This document shows positions 50,504 to 62,517 of a DNA stretch of 64,000 nucleotides, piece by piece. Where the stretch lies: positions 117,808-181,807 of the forward strand of contig JADJNZ010000010.1 of the NCBI GenBank assembly GCA_016714015.1, in the 5' to 3' direction. The first letter of the stretch is position 1. The number at the start of each line of letters is the position of its first letter. This stretch comes from Gemmatimonadota bacterium (GTDB lineage: Bacteria > Gemmatimonadota > Gemmatimonadetes > Gemmatimonadales > Gemmatimonadaceae). The notes under the pieces are model-generated. The model did no database searches. It was not told the DNA's origin and saw only the letters and a program-made list of their open reading frames with translations. The position numbers and the translations under genes are program-made.

Positions 50504-51217
50504 ATGCGCACCTACCTCCGTTGGCAGGACGTCAATCCGACCGAACTGCGGGGGCACGCCGCCGTCGTGATCGATGTGCTCCGGTGGTCGACGGTCGTCG
50601 TCACCGCGCTGACGAATGGCGCCGAGTGGGTCGATGCCGTCGCCACGCCCGACGACGCACGCTCGCACGCGGCGACGCTCGGGCGCGCGGGCATCGTGCT
50701 CGGCGGCGAACGCGGCAATGTCGCGCTGCCCGGGTTCGATGCCGGCAACTCGCCGCTCGAGTACACCGCCGACCGCGTGCAGGGGCTTGGCGTCGTGACG
50801 ACCACCACCAACGGGACCCAGGGCCTGCTCGCGGCCCGTGAGGCCGACGCGGTCATCGTCGGGGCGTTCGTGAACCTGCCCGCCGTGCTGCGCGCGCTCG
50901 AGGGTGAGCGGCTCGCGGGCCGGCCCGTCGCGCTCATCGCGTGCGGCCAGGAGGGGGAGCAGGCGCTCGAGGACGTCGCCTGCGCCGGTGCCATCGCGAC
51001 CGCCATCGGCGGCATCGTGATCGACGTCGCCACCGAGCGCGCCTGCGCGGAGTGGGCGCGCGCCGGACGCGACCCGCGCACGGTGATGGAGCAGGCGCCG
51101 CACGCGGCCACGCTGCGCGCCGCGGGGTTCGGCGCCGACCTGGAGTTCGCCGCCCGTGTCGGGGCGTTCGACACCGTGCCCCGGCGGGCGAGTGCGAACC
51201 GGCTCCGCGCGTCATAG
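50504..51217 (+). CDS. comB: 2-Phosphosulfolactate phosphatase family protein (ComB-like)
   Basis: 237 residues. VVIDVLRWSTVVVTALTNGA (about 21-40) and GFDAGNSPLEY, TTTNGTQGLLAAREADA are the ComB signatures. In methanogens ComB dephosphorylates 2-phosphosulfolactate in coenzyme M synthesis; bacterial members have been linked to sulfolactate but usually lack a proven role. No comA or comC is near. ATG at 50504, no clear RBS. ftsK follows after 83 bases. Confidence 0.85.
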   Translation: MRTYLRWQDVNPTELRGHAAVVIDVLRWSTVVVTALTNGAEWVDAVATPDDARSHAATLGRAGIVLGGERGNVALPGFDAGNSPLEYTADRVQGLGVVTTTTNGTQGLLAAREADAVIVGAFVNLPAVLRALEGERLAGRPVALIACGQEGEQALEDVACAGAIATAIGGIVIDVATERACAEWARAGRDPRTVMEQAPHAATLRAAGFGADLEFAARVGAFDTVPRRASANRLRAS

Positions 51218-51300
51218 GGTCGGCGGGCAACGCGCGCAGAAGCGTATCCCGAAGGCCACCCGAATCGTCTCGGATATGTCCCCCAGCACCCCCGAGACCG

Positions 51301-53868
<2,568 letters not shown>

Positions 53869-53883
53869 GGGGGCGGGACGGAG

Positions 53884-53902
53884 TGTCACACACACTGTGA
53901 CA
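53884..53902. promoter_or_regulatory. Palindromic operator candidate upstream of the HTH gene
   Basis: TGTCACA-CACAC-TGTGACA: 7-base perfect inverted arms with a 5-base centre, 16 bases after the ftsK stop and 107 bases before the HTH gene. It is the most regular short dyad in the window and may be bound by that HTH protein or another dimeric regulator. Confidence 0.5.
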
Positions 53903-54008
53903 GAGTGTCTTGGAGGGCGGAACGGCAGGCGCTAGCTATCGGTCACGGGCTCACCCCCACCAGGCTCGCCACCGCTGTTCATCGGTCCTTTCCCGAACCC
54001 CAAGGCAC

Positions 54009-54242
54009 ATGTACACGACCCTTCCGCAGATCCCGACCCTGAACCTCGACGAGCTCGAGCGCATCGCCATCAGCCACGCCCTGACCAAGACGGGCGGCAA
54101 CCGGGTGCGCGCCGCCGCGCTGCTCGGCATCCACGTCCGCACGCTGCACCGCAAGCTGCGCGAGCAGGCGATCGAGGCGGCGACGAAGGCGGGCTACCAG
54201 GACGCCGCGGAGCCGTCCGAGCGGGTGCTCGCCGGCGTCTGA
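54009..54242 (+). CDS. Stand-alone Fis-type helix-turn-helix protein
   Basis: 77 residues. It consists almost only of the HTH_8 (Fis/NtrC C-terminal) domain: LDELERIAISHALTKTGGNR (about 14-33), RAAALLGIHVRTLHRKLRE (recognition helix about 44-53). No receiver or AAA+ domain is present. It is thus a Fis-like nucleoid or promoter-binding protein. Start: ATG at 54009 with AAGG 4 bases upstream; the open frame above it is not conserved-looking. A strong hairpin follows the stop. Confidence 0.85.
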   Translation: MYTTLPQIPTLNLDELERIAISHALTKTGGNRVRAAALLGIHVRTLHRKLREQAIEAATKAGYQDAAEPSERVLAGV

Positions 54243-54258
54243 CCGCCGGACGCGGGAG

Positions 54259-54292
54259 CGCCTCCGAGTCGAGCACGACGGACTCGGAGGCG
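54259..54292 (+). terminator. Hairpin after the HTH gene
   Basis: Perfect 12-base stem CGCCTCCGAGTC / GACTCGGAGGCG (54259-54270, 54281-54292) with a 10-base loop, 17 bases after the stop. It has no U-run, as with the other terminator-like stem here. Confidence 0.65.
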
Positions 54293-54340
54293 GCCGCGAC
54301 GGCCCGTGGAGTCGCGCGACGGTCGATGGCTGCTCCGCGA

Positions 54341-54381
54341 AACGATCCGCACCGGTGCGCAACGCGCCGATGCGGATCGTT
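54341..54381. promoter_or_regulatory. 11-base inverted repeat upstream of yraN
   Basis: AACGATCCGCA (54341-54351) and TGCGGATCGTT (54371-54381) are perfect inverted copies around a 19-base centre. It ends 15 bases before the -10 box of yraN and could be an operator or a second hairpin. Confidence 0.5.
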
Positions 54382-54395
54382 GCGCGTCCAGCCCC

Positions 54396-54401
54396 TAGGT
54401 T
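54396..54401 (+). promoter_or_regulatory. Candidate -10 box for leaderless yraN
   Basis: TAGGTT, then 6 bases (CGCGCC) and the ATG at 54408. No Shine-Dalgarno. Confidence 0.45.
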
Positions 54402-54407
54402 CGCGCC

Positions 54408-54770
54408 ATGTCGACACACAACCAGCGGTTCGGCGAACTCGGTGAGCGCATCGCGGCGCGATGGCTCGCGCGCAAGGGATGGCGGATCGTGTACCGCCGC
54501 TTCCGCAACGGCCGTCGCGACATCGATCTCGTCGCCGAACGCGATGCGCTCGTCGCGTTCGTCGAGGTGAAGGCGCGGCGTGGCGCGGCGTTCGGCGATC
54601 CGGTCGAGGCCGTGCACCATCGCAAGCAACGCGAACTCGTGAAGAGCGCGCACGTCTGGATCGACCGTCACGGACGGGCGGAGGAGTCGTACCGGTTCGA
54701 TGTCGTCGGGGTGCTGCTGGATGGCGAACGGGTGTTGGTCAAACACGTCGAGGATGCCTTCCGGGTGTGA
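54408..54770 (+). CDS. yraN: UPF0102/YraN family endonuclease-like protein
   Basis: 120 residues. The fold of restriction-endonuclease/Holliday-resolvase type is suggested by FGELGERIAARWLARKG (about 8-24), RRDIDLVAE (D38, D40) and FVEVKAR (E53, K55), the D-ExK pattern of metal-dependent nucleases. The family is widely conserved but biochemically poorly known. The gene lies between the HTH protein and recA and seems leaderless. Confidence 0.92.
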   Translation: MSTHNQRFGELGERIAARWLARKGWRIVYRRFRNGRRDIDLVAERDALVAFVEVKARRGAAFGDPVEAVHHRKQRELVKSAHVWIDRHGRAEESYRFDVVGVLLDGERVLVKHVEDAFRV

Positions 54771-54912
54771 GGGGCCGGCGGAGCGGCTGTGGACTCCCAG
54801 GCGGTCGTCCACGGGTATCCACGCGTTCCGCACATGCGTTCAACACTGCAAGTCGTGTATTGTGAGTGACTTGCGTGCTTTGTTGACAAACAGGAAGGTG
54901 ATCGAGCGGCGA

Positions 54913-54921
54913 TGTGGATAA
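54913..54921 (+). promoter_or_regulatory. Perfect DnaA-box sequence in the recA upstream region
   Basis: TGTGGATAA is the exact complement of the DnaA box TTATCCACA. A partial copy (GTATCCACG) stands at 54815-54823. Two boxes are too few for an origin, and no dnaA or dnaN is near; DnaA control of recA is one possibility. Confidence 0.4.
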
Positions 54922-54949
54922 GTGACTGGTGCGCGGAGATGCCTCGCCC

Positions 54950-55050
54950 TTGCGAAGTCCCGTCGTTTTCGCAATTTGTTCGGTGTCCGCGGTTCCCGCG
55001 TTCGTTCGCAGTTCGTTCGGGATGGCCCCGCACCACTGGCGGGGTAGATT
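54950..55050 (+). promoter_or_regulatory. recA control region: inverted repeat, GTTCGTTCG direct repeat and -10 box
   Basis: The 334-base gap 54771-55104 is AT-richer than the rest. It holds TTGCGAA-N11-TTCGCAA (54950-54974), GTTCGTTCG twice (55000-55008, 55011-55019, 2 bases apart) and the -10-like TAGATT (55045-55050). The direct repeat ends 25 bases before the -10 box, near the -35 position, and would suit an SOS repressor, though no LexA consensus is known to me for this group. TTGACA at 54883-54888 has no good -10 partner. Confidence 0.45.
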
Positions 55051-55104
55051 CCCTCTCACGAGTCGGCCATGCCGGCGCTACAGGCAGCACCAATCGAGGC
55101 AGTG

Positions 55105-56145
55105 ATGGCGACCGCCGCACAGCAGGCAGACCGTTCGAAGGCGCTGGGACTCGCGGTTTCACAGATCGAGAAGTCGTTCGGCAAGGGCGCCATCATGAAG
55201 CTCGGCGCCGAAGGGATGCGGGTGAAGATCGATGCGATCCCGACCGGGGCGATCAACCTCGATGCGGCGATCGGCGTGGGTGGGATCCCTCGGGGGCGCA
55301 TCACCGAGATCTACGGTCCCGAGAGCAGCGGCAAGACGACGGTCTGCTTGCACGTCGTGGCGAACGCGCAGAAGCAGGGTGGGACGGCGGCGTTCATCGA
55401 CGCCGAGCACGCGCTGGACACGGACTACGCCGCGAAGCTGGGCGTGGATGTCGAGAAGTTGCTCGTCTCGCAGCCGGACACCGGGGAGCAGGCGCTCGAG
55501 ATCTGCGAGATCCTGGTGCGGAGCGGGGCGGTGGACGTGATCGTGATCGACTCGGTGGCGGCGCTCGTGCCGAAGGCCGAGATCGAGGGGGAGATGGGAG
55601 ACTCGCACGTGGGTCTGCAGGCCCGTCTGATGAGCCAGGCGCTTCGCAAGCTGACTGGTGCCATCGCCCGCTCGAACTGTTCGGTGGTGTTCATCAACCA
55701 GCTGCGTGAGAAGATCGGGGTGATGTTCGGCAACCCCGAGACGACCACCGGCGGCAAGGCACTCAAGTTCTACGCGTCGCTGCGGCTGGACATCCGCCGC
55801 ATCGGCCCGGTGAAGGAGAAGGAGGACGTGATCGGGTCGCACGTCCGCGTGAAGGTGGTGAAGAACAAGGTGGCGCCGCCGTTCAAGCAGGCGGAGTTCG
55901 ACATCATGTACGCCGAAGGGATCTCGCATACCTCGCTCCTCGTCGACATCGGCGCCGAGTCGGGGATCATCGAGAAGTCGGGGGCGTGGTACAGCTACGG
56001 GACGCAGCGGATCGGGCAGGGCCGCGAGAACGCGAAGCTGTTCCTGAAGGACAACCCGGCGGTGATGGCCGAGGTCGAGGAGAAGGTCAAGACGGTGCTC
56101 GGGATCAACAAGGTCGCGGTCGCCGAGTCGGAGACGGACGAATAG
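55105..56145 (+). CDS. recA: Recombinase RecA
   Basis: 346 residues from ATG 55105. Walker A GPESSGKT (71-78), Walker [14 protein letters not shown]1 loop [20 protein letters not shown]2 loop [20 protein letters not shown]. It coats single-stranded DNA, drives strand exchange and triggers SOS cleavage of LexA. Start: ATG 55105 has GAGG 5 bases upstream; ATG 55069 (12 residues longer, [12 protein letters not shown]) is also in frame, and the -10 box at 55045 allows either. recX follows after 79 bases. Confidence 0.97.
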   Translation: MATAAQQADRSKALGLAVSQIEKSFGKGAIMKLGAEGMRVKIDAIPTGAINLDAAIGVGGIPRGRITEIYGPESSGKTTVCLHVVANAQKQGGTAAFIDAEHALDTDYAAKLGVDVEKLLVSQPDTGEQALEICEILVRSGAVDVIVIDSVAALVPKAEIEGEMGDSHVGLQARLMSQALRKLTGAIARSNCSVVFINQLREKIGVMFGNPETTTGGKALKFYASLRLDIRRIGPVKEKEDVIGSHVRVKVVKNKVAPPFKQAEFDIMYAEGISHTSLLVDIGAESGIIEKSGAWYSYGTQRIGQGRENAKLFLKDNPAVMAEVEEKVKTVLGINKVAVAESETDE

Positions 56146-56152
56146 GGCAGGG

Positions 56153-56224
56153 GACAATAGAGCATCGGCAGGAGCGAGGACCGGGAGTGTTCGCACTTTC
56201 ATCCTTCATCCTTCCGCCTCCATC
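56153..56224 (+). repeat. Pyrimidine half of an intergenic repeat between recA and recX
   Basis: CTTTCATCCTTCATCCTTCC and CGCCTCCATC (56197-56224) closely match the right arm of the repeat at 28497-28525. The left half (GGCAGGAGCGAGGACCGGG) is only loosely complementary. It ends at the proposed recX start. Confidence 0.5.
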
Positions 56225-56989
56225 GTGGTTCAGTCGGGGGTGCGATCTGTGGTGAGTCGTCGGGGCCCGGAATCCCCGCCGTTCCACTCGGGTCCGCCCC
56301 CGACACCCGTTCCGGAGCCCGTTCCGGGACCCGTCACGGCCATCCGCGAGGTGGCGCGGCGCGCGGGGCGGTACGCGGTCGAGGTCGCGGGGGTCGCGGT
56401 CGCGCCGGTCTCGGTGGACACCATCGCGGAGCTCAAGCTCCGGGTCGGACGGCTCCTCGACGCGCCGGAACTCGCCCGTCTCGTCGAGGCCTCCGCGATG
56501 ACGGCGTGCTACGACAAGGCGCTCGACGCGCTTGCCCGGCGCGCGCGGAGCGCGAAGGATCTGGAGCGCTGGCTGGCCGACCGGGAGCACCCGCGCTCGG
56601 CGATCGTGGCGGCACTCGAGCGCCTGACGGCCCTGGGATTGCTCGACGACCTCGCCTTCGCGCGCGCGTTCGCCCGCTCCCGTGCGAGCGGCAAGGGCTT
56701 CGGCCCGCGGCGCGTGGTGGCCGAACTGGGCCGCAAGGGCGTGCCGCGGCCCGTCATCGACCAGGTGATGCGGGAGCTCGAGACCGCGGCCGACGAGGAG
56801 TCGGAGGGGGCATTGTCAGCGGCGGAGCGCGAGGTGGCGACGGTGCGCGCGGCGGCGGAGAAGCGGCTGCGCTCGCTCGCGCGGCTCGAGCCGGAGGTGG
56901 CGCGGCGCCGGCTCACGGGGTGGCTCGTGCGGCGCGGGTTCGGGGTCGGCGTGGCGTCGCGGGTGGCGAGGGAACTGCTGCCCCGGTGA
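56225..56989 (+). CDS. recX: Regulatory protein RecX
   Basis: 254 residues if started at GTG 56225. The three-helix RecX repeats are seen in YDKALDALARRARSAKDLE (about 99-117), AALERLTALGLLDDLAFARA and FGPRRVVAELGRKGVPRPVI, then a second set (RRRLTGWLVRRGFGVGVASR). It binds RecA filaments and inhibits or disassembles them. The position after recA fits. The first 70 residues are unlike the family (Pro-rich PPTPVPEPVPGPV) and include several in-frame GTGs, so the real start may be further downstream. Confidence 0.88.
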   Translation: MVQSGVRSVVSRRGPESPPFHSGPPPTPVPEPVPGPVTAIREVARRAGRYAVEVAGVAVAPVSVDTIAELKLRVGRLLDAPELARLVEASAMTACYDKALDALARRARSAKDLERWLADREHPRSAIVAALERLTALGLLDDLAFARAFARSRASGKGFGPRRVVAELGRKGVPRPVIDQVMRELETAADEESEGALSAAEREVATVRAAAEKRLRSLARLEPEVARRRLTGWLVRRGFGVGVASRVARELLPR

Positions 56990-57012
56990 GGCGCGGACGC
57001 CCTCCGCGGCGA

Positions 57013-57018
57013 TAGAAT
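57013..57018 (+). promoter_or_regulatory. Candidate -10 box for leaderless gene at 57026
   Basis: TAGAAT, near consensus, with 7 bases (ACCCGTC) to the ATG at 57026. Confidence 0.5.
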
Positions 57019-57025
57019 ACCCGTC

Positions 57026-57717
<692 letters not shown>

Positions 57718-57727
<10 letters not shown>

Positions 57728-59616
57728 CGGCGATGCTCGCCCGAGATGCGCGCCCGGAGCGCGATGACCTCGGGACCACGCTCCGGCACGTGGAAGTCTG
57801 GGACCAGTTCGACGATCATGTCGCGCAAGCGCGCCTCCTCGGCCTGCGCGATCGTGGCCAGGCGGATGAGTTCATCGATGCGCCCCTCGAGGTCGGCGTC
57901 AGGGTCCGCCGCGAGCACGCGGATGACCTTCGGATGCGCCGTCTCGCGGACGTCCTCGTCCCCGAAGAGCACCTCCTCGTAGAGCTTCTCGCCGGGCCGG
58001 ATGCCGGTGTACTTGATCTCGATGTCCTCGCCTTCCTCCAGGCCGGAGAGACGAATGAGGTCTCGCGCGAGGTCGGCGATCTTCACGGGGTCGCCCATGT
58101 CGAGGACGAAGAGCTCCCCGCCGGCCCCGAGTGCGCCCGCCTGCAGGACCAACTGCACCGCCTCCGGGATGGTCATGAAGAAGCGGCGCATGTCGGGATG
58201 CGTCACCGTCACCGGCCCGCCGCGCTCGATCTGCGCAGGAAGGTCGGGACCACCGAGCCGCGCGAGCCGAGGACGTTGCCGAAGCGCACGGCCACGAAAT
58301 GGCGGGAGGCGCGCGCCGCCGCGACGCGCACGAGGATCTCCGCGAGCCGCTTGGTGGCGCCCATGATCGACGTCGGGCGCACCGCCTTGTCCGTGGAGAT
58401 CAGCACGAAGTGCGTCACCCCCGACTCGATCGCCGCCTCGACGACGTTCCGCGTTCCCATCACGTTGTTCGTGATGGCCTCGACGACGTTCTCCTCCATC
58501 AGCGGGACGTGCTTGTGCGCGGCCGCGTGGAAGACGGCGAAGGGCCGGAAGCGTTCGAACACGATCCGGATCCGTGACTGGTCCCGGACATCGGCGATCA
58601 CGGGCGAGACCTTCAGCGTCGGATTGCGGCGGCGGAGTTCGCCCTCGATCTCGAAGACCTGATTCTCGGAGTGGTCGAGCAGGACGAGCAGTGAGGGCTG
58701 CAGCGCCGCGATCTGACGGCAGAGTTCGGAGCCGATCGAGCCGCCGGCGCCGGTGACGAGGACCGTCCGCCCCTCCGCGAGGGACTTCACGGCCGTGATG
58801 TCGGTCTTGATGGGGGCGCGGCGCAGGAGGTCCTGGATCTCGACCGGGCGCAGCGCCGTGAACTCGATGTTCCCCGAGACGAGGTCGGCGAGACTCGGGA
58901 CGGTGCGCGGTGCGCGCCCCGGCCTGCGAGGCCAGTTCGACGATGCGGCGCACCAGGGTGCCGCGGGCCGACGGCATCGCGATGATGACCTCCTTCGCCC
59001 CGAGGTCGCGGATCATCCGCGGCAGGTCATCCACCCGCCCCTCGACCTTGATCCCGTGAAGCAACTGGCCGAGCTTCGATGGGTCATCGTCCGCGAACGC
59101 GACCACTTGGAAGTTCGCGCGGTCGCTCGCGACGGCCTCCCGCGCAATCAGCTGCCCCGCCGAACCGGCGCCGACCACGATCGTGCGGACCCCTTGCGCG
59201 CGACGCCGCCGGCGCGCCTGGAAGCGCGCGCCGAGTCGGGGGCGACGAGGCACCGCGATCGACAGCATCGCATCGAGGGCGAGGGCCGAATACGGCATGC
59301 GGTGCGGCGTGAGCGCGAGCCATTCCCGCATCCCGATGCCGATCGCGAAGTTCAGGGCTGCGGCCGCCAGTCCCGCCGTGAGGATCCGCTCCAGCTCCAC
59401 CACGCTCGCGTGTCGCCAGATGCAGCTGTAGAGCCCACCGCGCCACGCAACGATGATGCGGACCGGCAGGGTCAACACCGCGTAGGTCAGGACCGTCTCA
59501 CCGTACCCCGCCGGCCACGCGAAGCCCTCGAACCGGAGCGTCAGGACCACGAAGGGCACGACCGCCAGCCCGAGTATGTCGAGGGCCAGGAAGTGCCGGT
59601 TGCGCATTCGGGTCAT
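57718..59616 (-). pseudogene. CapD/FlaA1-type nucleotide-sugar epimerase/dehydratase with two frame breaks
   Basis: The N-terminal membrane part ([20 protein letters not shown] and three more helices) and CoA-binding-like domain ([19 protein letters not shown]) are in one frame. The SDR domain ([44 protein letters not shown]) is in another, from about 58908 to 58233. The last part ([30 protein letters not shown]) returns to the first. The first break is a tandem 7-base duplication (GGTGCGC at 58902-58915), the second a missing base near 58232-58235. Net change is +6, so the outer frame stays open but 225 residues are out of frame. The intact family makes sugars for surface polysaccharide. Start: ATG at 59616. 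Confidence 0.8.
58902..58915. repeat. Tandem 7-base duplication causing a frameshift
   Basis: GGTGCGC occurs twice in direct succession. Deleting one copy restores the reading [14 protein letters not shown] across the break in the CapD-like gene. A short tandem duplication is typical of strand slippage, so this break may be a true mutation. Confidence 0.7.
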
Positions 59617-59779
59617 GCGGTCCTGGCGGGGCCCGCGGACGGTGGAACGACGGAGCACGTTGTGGGGTGGGGGATGCGCTGGGACCGCGCCGACCAGTGG
59701 GCACGGGCGGGCGAGGAGCACGACTGTCGTACGCCGTTACCCGCCCGATGTTCTTCCCGTGACACCGCCAATCTCGGCG

Positions 59780-59809
59780 TTGTGCCGCGTGGATGCAACA
59801 CCTTATTTT
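59780..59809 (+). promoter_or_regulatory. Candidate promoter of alaS with leaderless start
   Basis: TTGTGC (59780-59785), 18-base spacer, TATTTT (59804-59809), then 8 bases to the ATG at 59818. The surrounding ACCTTATTTTACAATGATATG is the most AT-rich stretch of the window. No Shine-Dalgarno is present. Confidence 0.55.
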
Positions 59810-59817
59810 ACAATGAT

Positions 59818-62517
59818 ATGCATGCCTCCGAAATCCGCCGCCGCTTCCTCGATTTCTTCGCCCGCCAGCAGCACGCGGTCCGCCCGTCGTCTTCCCTCGT
59901 GCCGGGCGACGACCCGACCCTGCTGTTCACGAACGCGGGCATGGTCCAGTTCAAGAAGGTCTTCCTCGGCCAGGAGCCCCCGCCGGAAGGAAATCGCCGC
60001 GCCACGACCTCCCAGAAGTGCGTCCGCGCGGGCGGCAAGCACAACGACCTCGAGCAGGTGGGGCACACCGCCCGGCACCACACCTTCTTCGAGATGCTCG
60101 GCAACTTCTCCTTCGGCGACTACTTCAAGCGCGACGCGATCCGCTTCGCCTGGGAGTTCGTCACCAAGGACCTCGGCATCCCCACCGAGCACATCCGCGT
60201 CACCGTCTACAAGGACGATGACGAGGCGCGGCAGCTCTGGGTGAAGGAGACGGGCATCGCGGCGAGTCGCGTCTACGGTCTCGGCGAGAAGGACAACTTC
60301 TGGCAGATGGCCGACACCGGCCCCTGCGGCCCGTGCACCGAGATCTACATCGACCTCGCGCACATGGCGAAGGACTTCGCCTTCCCGGCGGGCGCGAGCG
60401 GCGAGTGGACCGACACCGCGCGCACCGAGTTCTCGCAGGACGCCTTCGTCGAGGGCGCCGAGGCGGGCCGCTTCCTCGAGATATGGAACCTCGTGTTCAT
60501 GCAGTTCGACCGGCAGACGGACGGCACCCTCGTGCCGCTGCCGAAGCCGTCGGTCGACACCGGGGCGGGCCTCGAGCGCATCGCGGCGGTGCTGCAGGGC
60601 GTCGCGAACAACTATCACACGGACCTCTTCGCGCCGCTCCTCGAGACGGTCGCGCGGATCGTCGGCAAGCCGTACGCCTACGCCAGCGCCGACTCGGCGA
60701 GCTATCGCGTGCTCGCCGACCACGCGCGCGCGGTGAGCTTCCTCCTCGCCGACGGTGTCTTCCCGAGCAACGAGGGGCGCGGCTACGTCCTCCGGCGCAT
60801 CCTGCGCCGCGCGGTGCGGCACGCCTGGCTGCTCGGCCGTCGGCAGCCGACGCTCGTGCACGTGGTCGAGCAGGTCATCGCGGGGATGCAGGGCCAGTTC
60901 CCCGAGCTCGAGCAGCGGCGCCAGCACATCCTCGACACGACCAAGGCGGAGGAGGAGCGCTTCCTCGCGACCATCGAGGGCGGCCTGACCCGCTTCGAGG
61001 AACTCACCCCCGCGGGCAAGCACGGGACGATCACGGGCGAGGACGCCTTCAAGCTCTACGACACCTTCGGCTTCCCGATCGACCTCACCGCGCTGATGGC
61101 CGCCGAGCGCGGCTACACGGTGGACATGACGGGCTTCGACGCGGCGCTCGACGCGCAGCGCAAGCAGTCGCAGGACGATCGCAAGGCGCGGAAGCTCACG
61201 GTCGCGGCGGACGAGCTGCGGGACCTCGCGGCCTGGGAGACGGCCAAGGGCGTCGCGCCCGCGGCGGCGTTCGTCGGCTACGAGACGATCGAGGTCGAGT
61301 CGCTCGTGACCGCGGTGAAGACCCTCGAGGACGGCCAGGTGGCGGTGATGCTGCGCGAGTCGCCGTTCTACGCCGAGTCGGGCGGCCAGGTGAGCGACCA
61401 GGGCGAGATCGTCGGCACCGGCTGGCGCGTCGCGGTGCAGGAGGTGCGCAAGCTGGACGGGCGCGTCGCGGCGATCGGCACGGTGAGCGGCACGCCGAAG
61501 TTCGAGATGGTGAAGGCGCGGGTCCCGTCGGACCGCCGCCACGACACGGAGCGCAACCACACGGCCACGCATCTGCTGCACGCCGCGCTGCGTCAGGTGC
61601 TCGGCGAGCATGTCCATCAGGCGGGCTCGCTGGTCGCGCCGGATCGCCTCCGCTTCGACTTCACGCATCACGGTCCCATCAAGGCCGAGGCGCTCGACCG
61701 GATCGAGCAGCTGGTGAACGAGGGGATCTGGGCGAACGTCGACGTCACCACGCGGGAGAAGCCGTACCAGGAGGCGATCGCCTCCGGGGCGATGGCGCTC
61801 TTCGGCGAGAAGTACGGCGACGTGGTGCGCGTGGTGGAGATCCCGGGGTTGTCGGTCGAGCTCTGCGGTGGCACGCACGTCCGCAACACGGGGCAGATCG
61901 CGCTGCTGCGCATCGTATCGGAGAGCGGGGTCGCGGCGGGTGTGCGGCGCATCGAGGCGGTGACCGGGCGCGGCGCGTACGAGTTCCTGCGCGGTAAGGA
62001 GAAGGCGCTCGGCGAGATCGCGGAACGCCTCAAGGTCAACGCGGTCTCCCCGGAGCTGATCGCGAAGCGCCTCGATGCGCTGCTCGGCGAGAAGCGCGCG
62101 CTCGAGAAGAAGCTCGAGGAGGCGCTCAAGGGCGGCGGCGCGCAGGGCGGGGACCTCACCGCGGGCGCGGAGTCGGTGAACGGGATCGCGTTCCTCTCGA
62201 AGGTCGTCAAGGCCGAGGCGATGAAGGACCTCCAGGCGCTCGGCGATGTGGTGCGCGAGAAGCTCGGGAGCGGGGTCGGCGCGCTCGTCGCCGATTTCGG
62301 CGAGGACAAGGGCGGGCTGGTGGTGGTGGTCACCGACGACCTGCGGGCGAAGGGGATCACGGCCGGCGGCATCGTGAAGGCGCTCGCGGCGAAGACCGGC
62401 ATCCGCGGCGGCGGCAAGGATCACATGGCGCAGGCGGGCGTGACGGGCGAGCAGGTGGGCACGATGCCGGCGGTCGCGGGCGAGGTCATCCGCGCGATGC
62501 TGGGGTCAGCGAAGTGA
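59818..62517 (+). CDS. alaS: Alanyl-tRNA synthetase
   Basis: 899 residues. Class II catalytic core: TNAGMVQFKKVFLG, QKCVRAGGKHNDLEQVG, HHTFFEMLGNFSFGDYFK. Then the tRNA-binding domain (NEGRGYVLRRILRRAVRH). The editing domain has zinc ligands HTATHLLH (H581, H585) and CGGTH (C683, H687). The C-terminal oligomerisation (C-Ala) domain ends GGGKDHMAQAG. It loads alanine on tRNA-Ala and clears serine and glycine mischarging. Start: ATG at 59818 (MHASEIRRRFL). The stop overlaps the next gene by GTGA. Confidence 0.97.
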   Translation: MHASEIRRRFLDFFARQQHAVRPSSSLVPGDDPTLLFTNAGMVQFKKVFLGQEPPPEGNRRATTSQKCVRAGGKHNDLEQVGHTARHHTFFEMLGNFSFGDYFKRDAIRFAWEFVTKDLGIPTEHIRVTVYKDDDEARQLWVKETGIAASRVYGLGEKDNFWQMADTGPCGPCTEIYIDLAHMAKDFAFPAGASGEWTDTARTEFSQDAFVEGAEAGRFLEIWNLVFMQFDRQTDGTLVPLPKPSVDTGAGLERIAAVLQGVANNYHTDLFAPLLETVARIVGKPYAYASADSASYRVLADHARAVSFLLADGVFPSNEGRGYVLRRILRRAVRHAWLLGRRQPTLVHVVEQVIAGMQGQFPELEQRRQHILDTTKAEEERFLATIEGGLTRFEELTPAGKHGTITGEDAFKLYDTFGFPIDLTALMAAERGYTVDMTGFDAALDAQRKQSQDDRKARKLTVAADELRDLAAWETAKGVAPAAAFVGYETIEVESLVTAVKTLEDGQVAVMLRESPFYAESGGQVSDQGEIVGTGWRVAVQEVRKLDGRVAAIGTVSGTPKFEMVKARVPSDRRHDTERNHTATHLLHAALRQVLGEHVHQAGSLVAPDRLRFDFTHHGPIKAEALDRIEQLVNEGIWANVDVTTREKPYQEAIASGAMALFGEKYGDVVRVVEIPGLSVELCGGTHVRNTGQIALLRIVSESGVAAGVRRIEAVTGRGAYEFLRGKEKALGEIAERLKVNAVSPELIAKRLDALLGEKRALEKKLEEALKGGGAQGGDLTAGAESVNGIAFLSKVVKAEAMKDLQALGDVVREKLGSGVGALVADFGEDKGGLVVVVTDDLRAKGITAGGIVKALAAKTGIRGGGKDHMAQAGVTGEQVGTMPAVAGEVIRAMLGSAK

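Noticed and set aside
50941..51300. N-terminal extension of ftsK through comB
   Set aside because: It is the out-of-frame shadow of comB; the protein-like sequence starts at ATG 51301.
53884..53902. CRP/FNR site
   Set aside because: The half-sites are in the opposite arrangement (TCACA then TGTGA) from the TGTGA-N6-TCACA consensus.
54771..55068. Replication origin suggested by DnaA-box-like sequences
   Set aside because: Only one perfect and one partial box, no AT-rich unwinding tract, and no dnaA or dnaN nearby.
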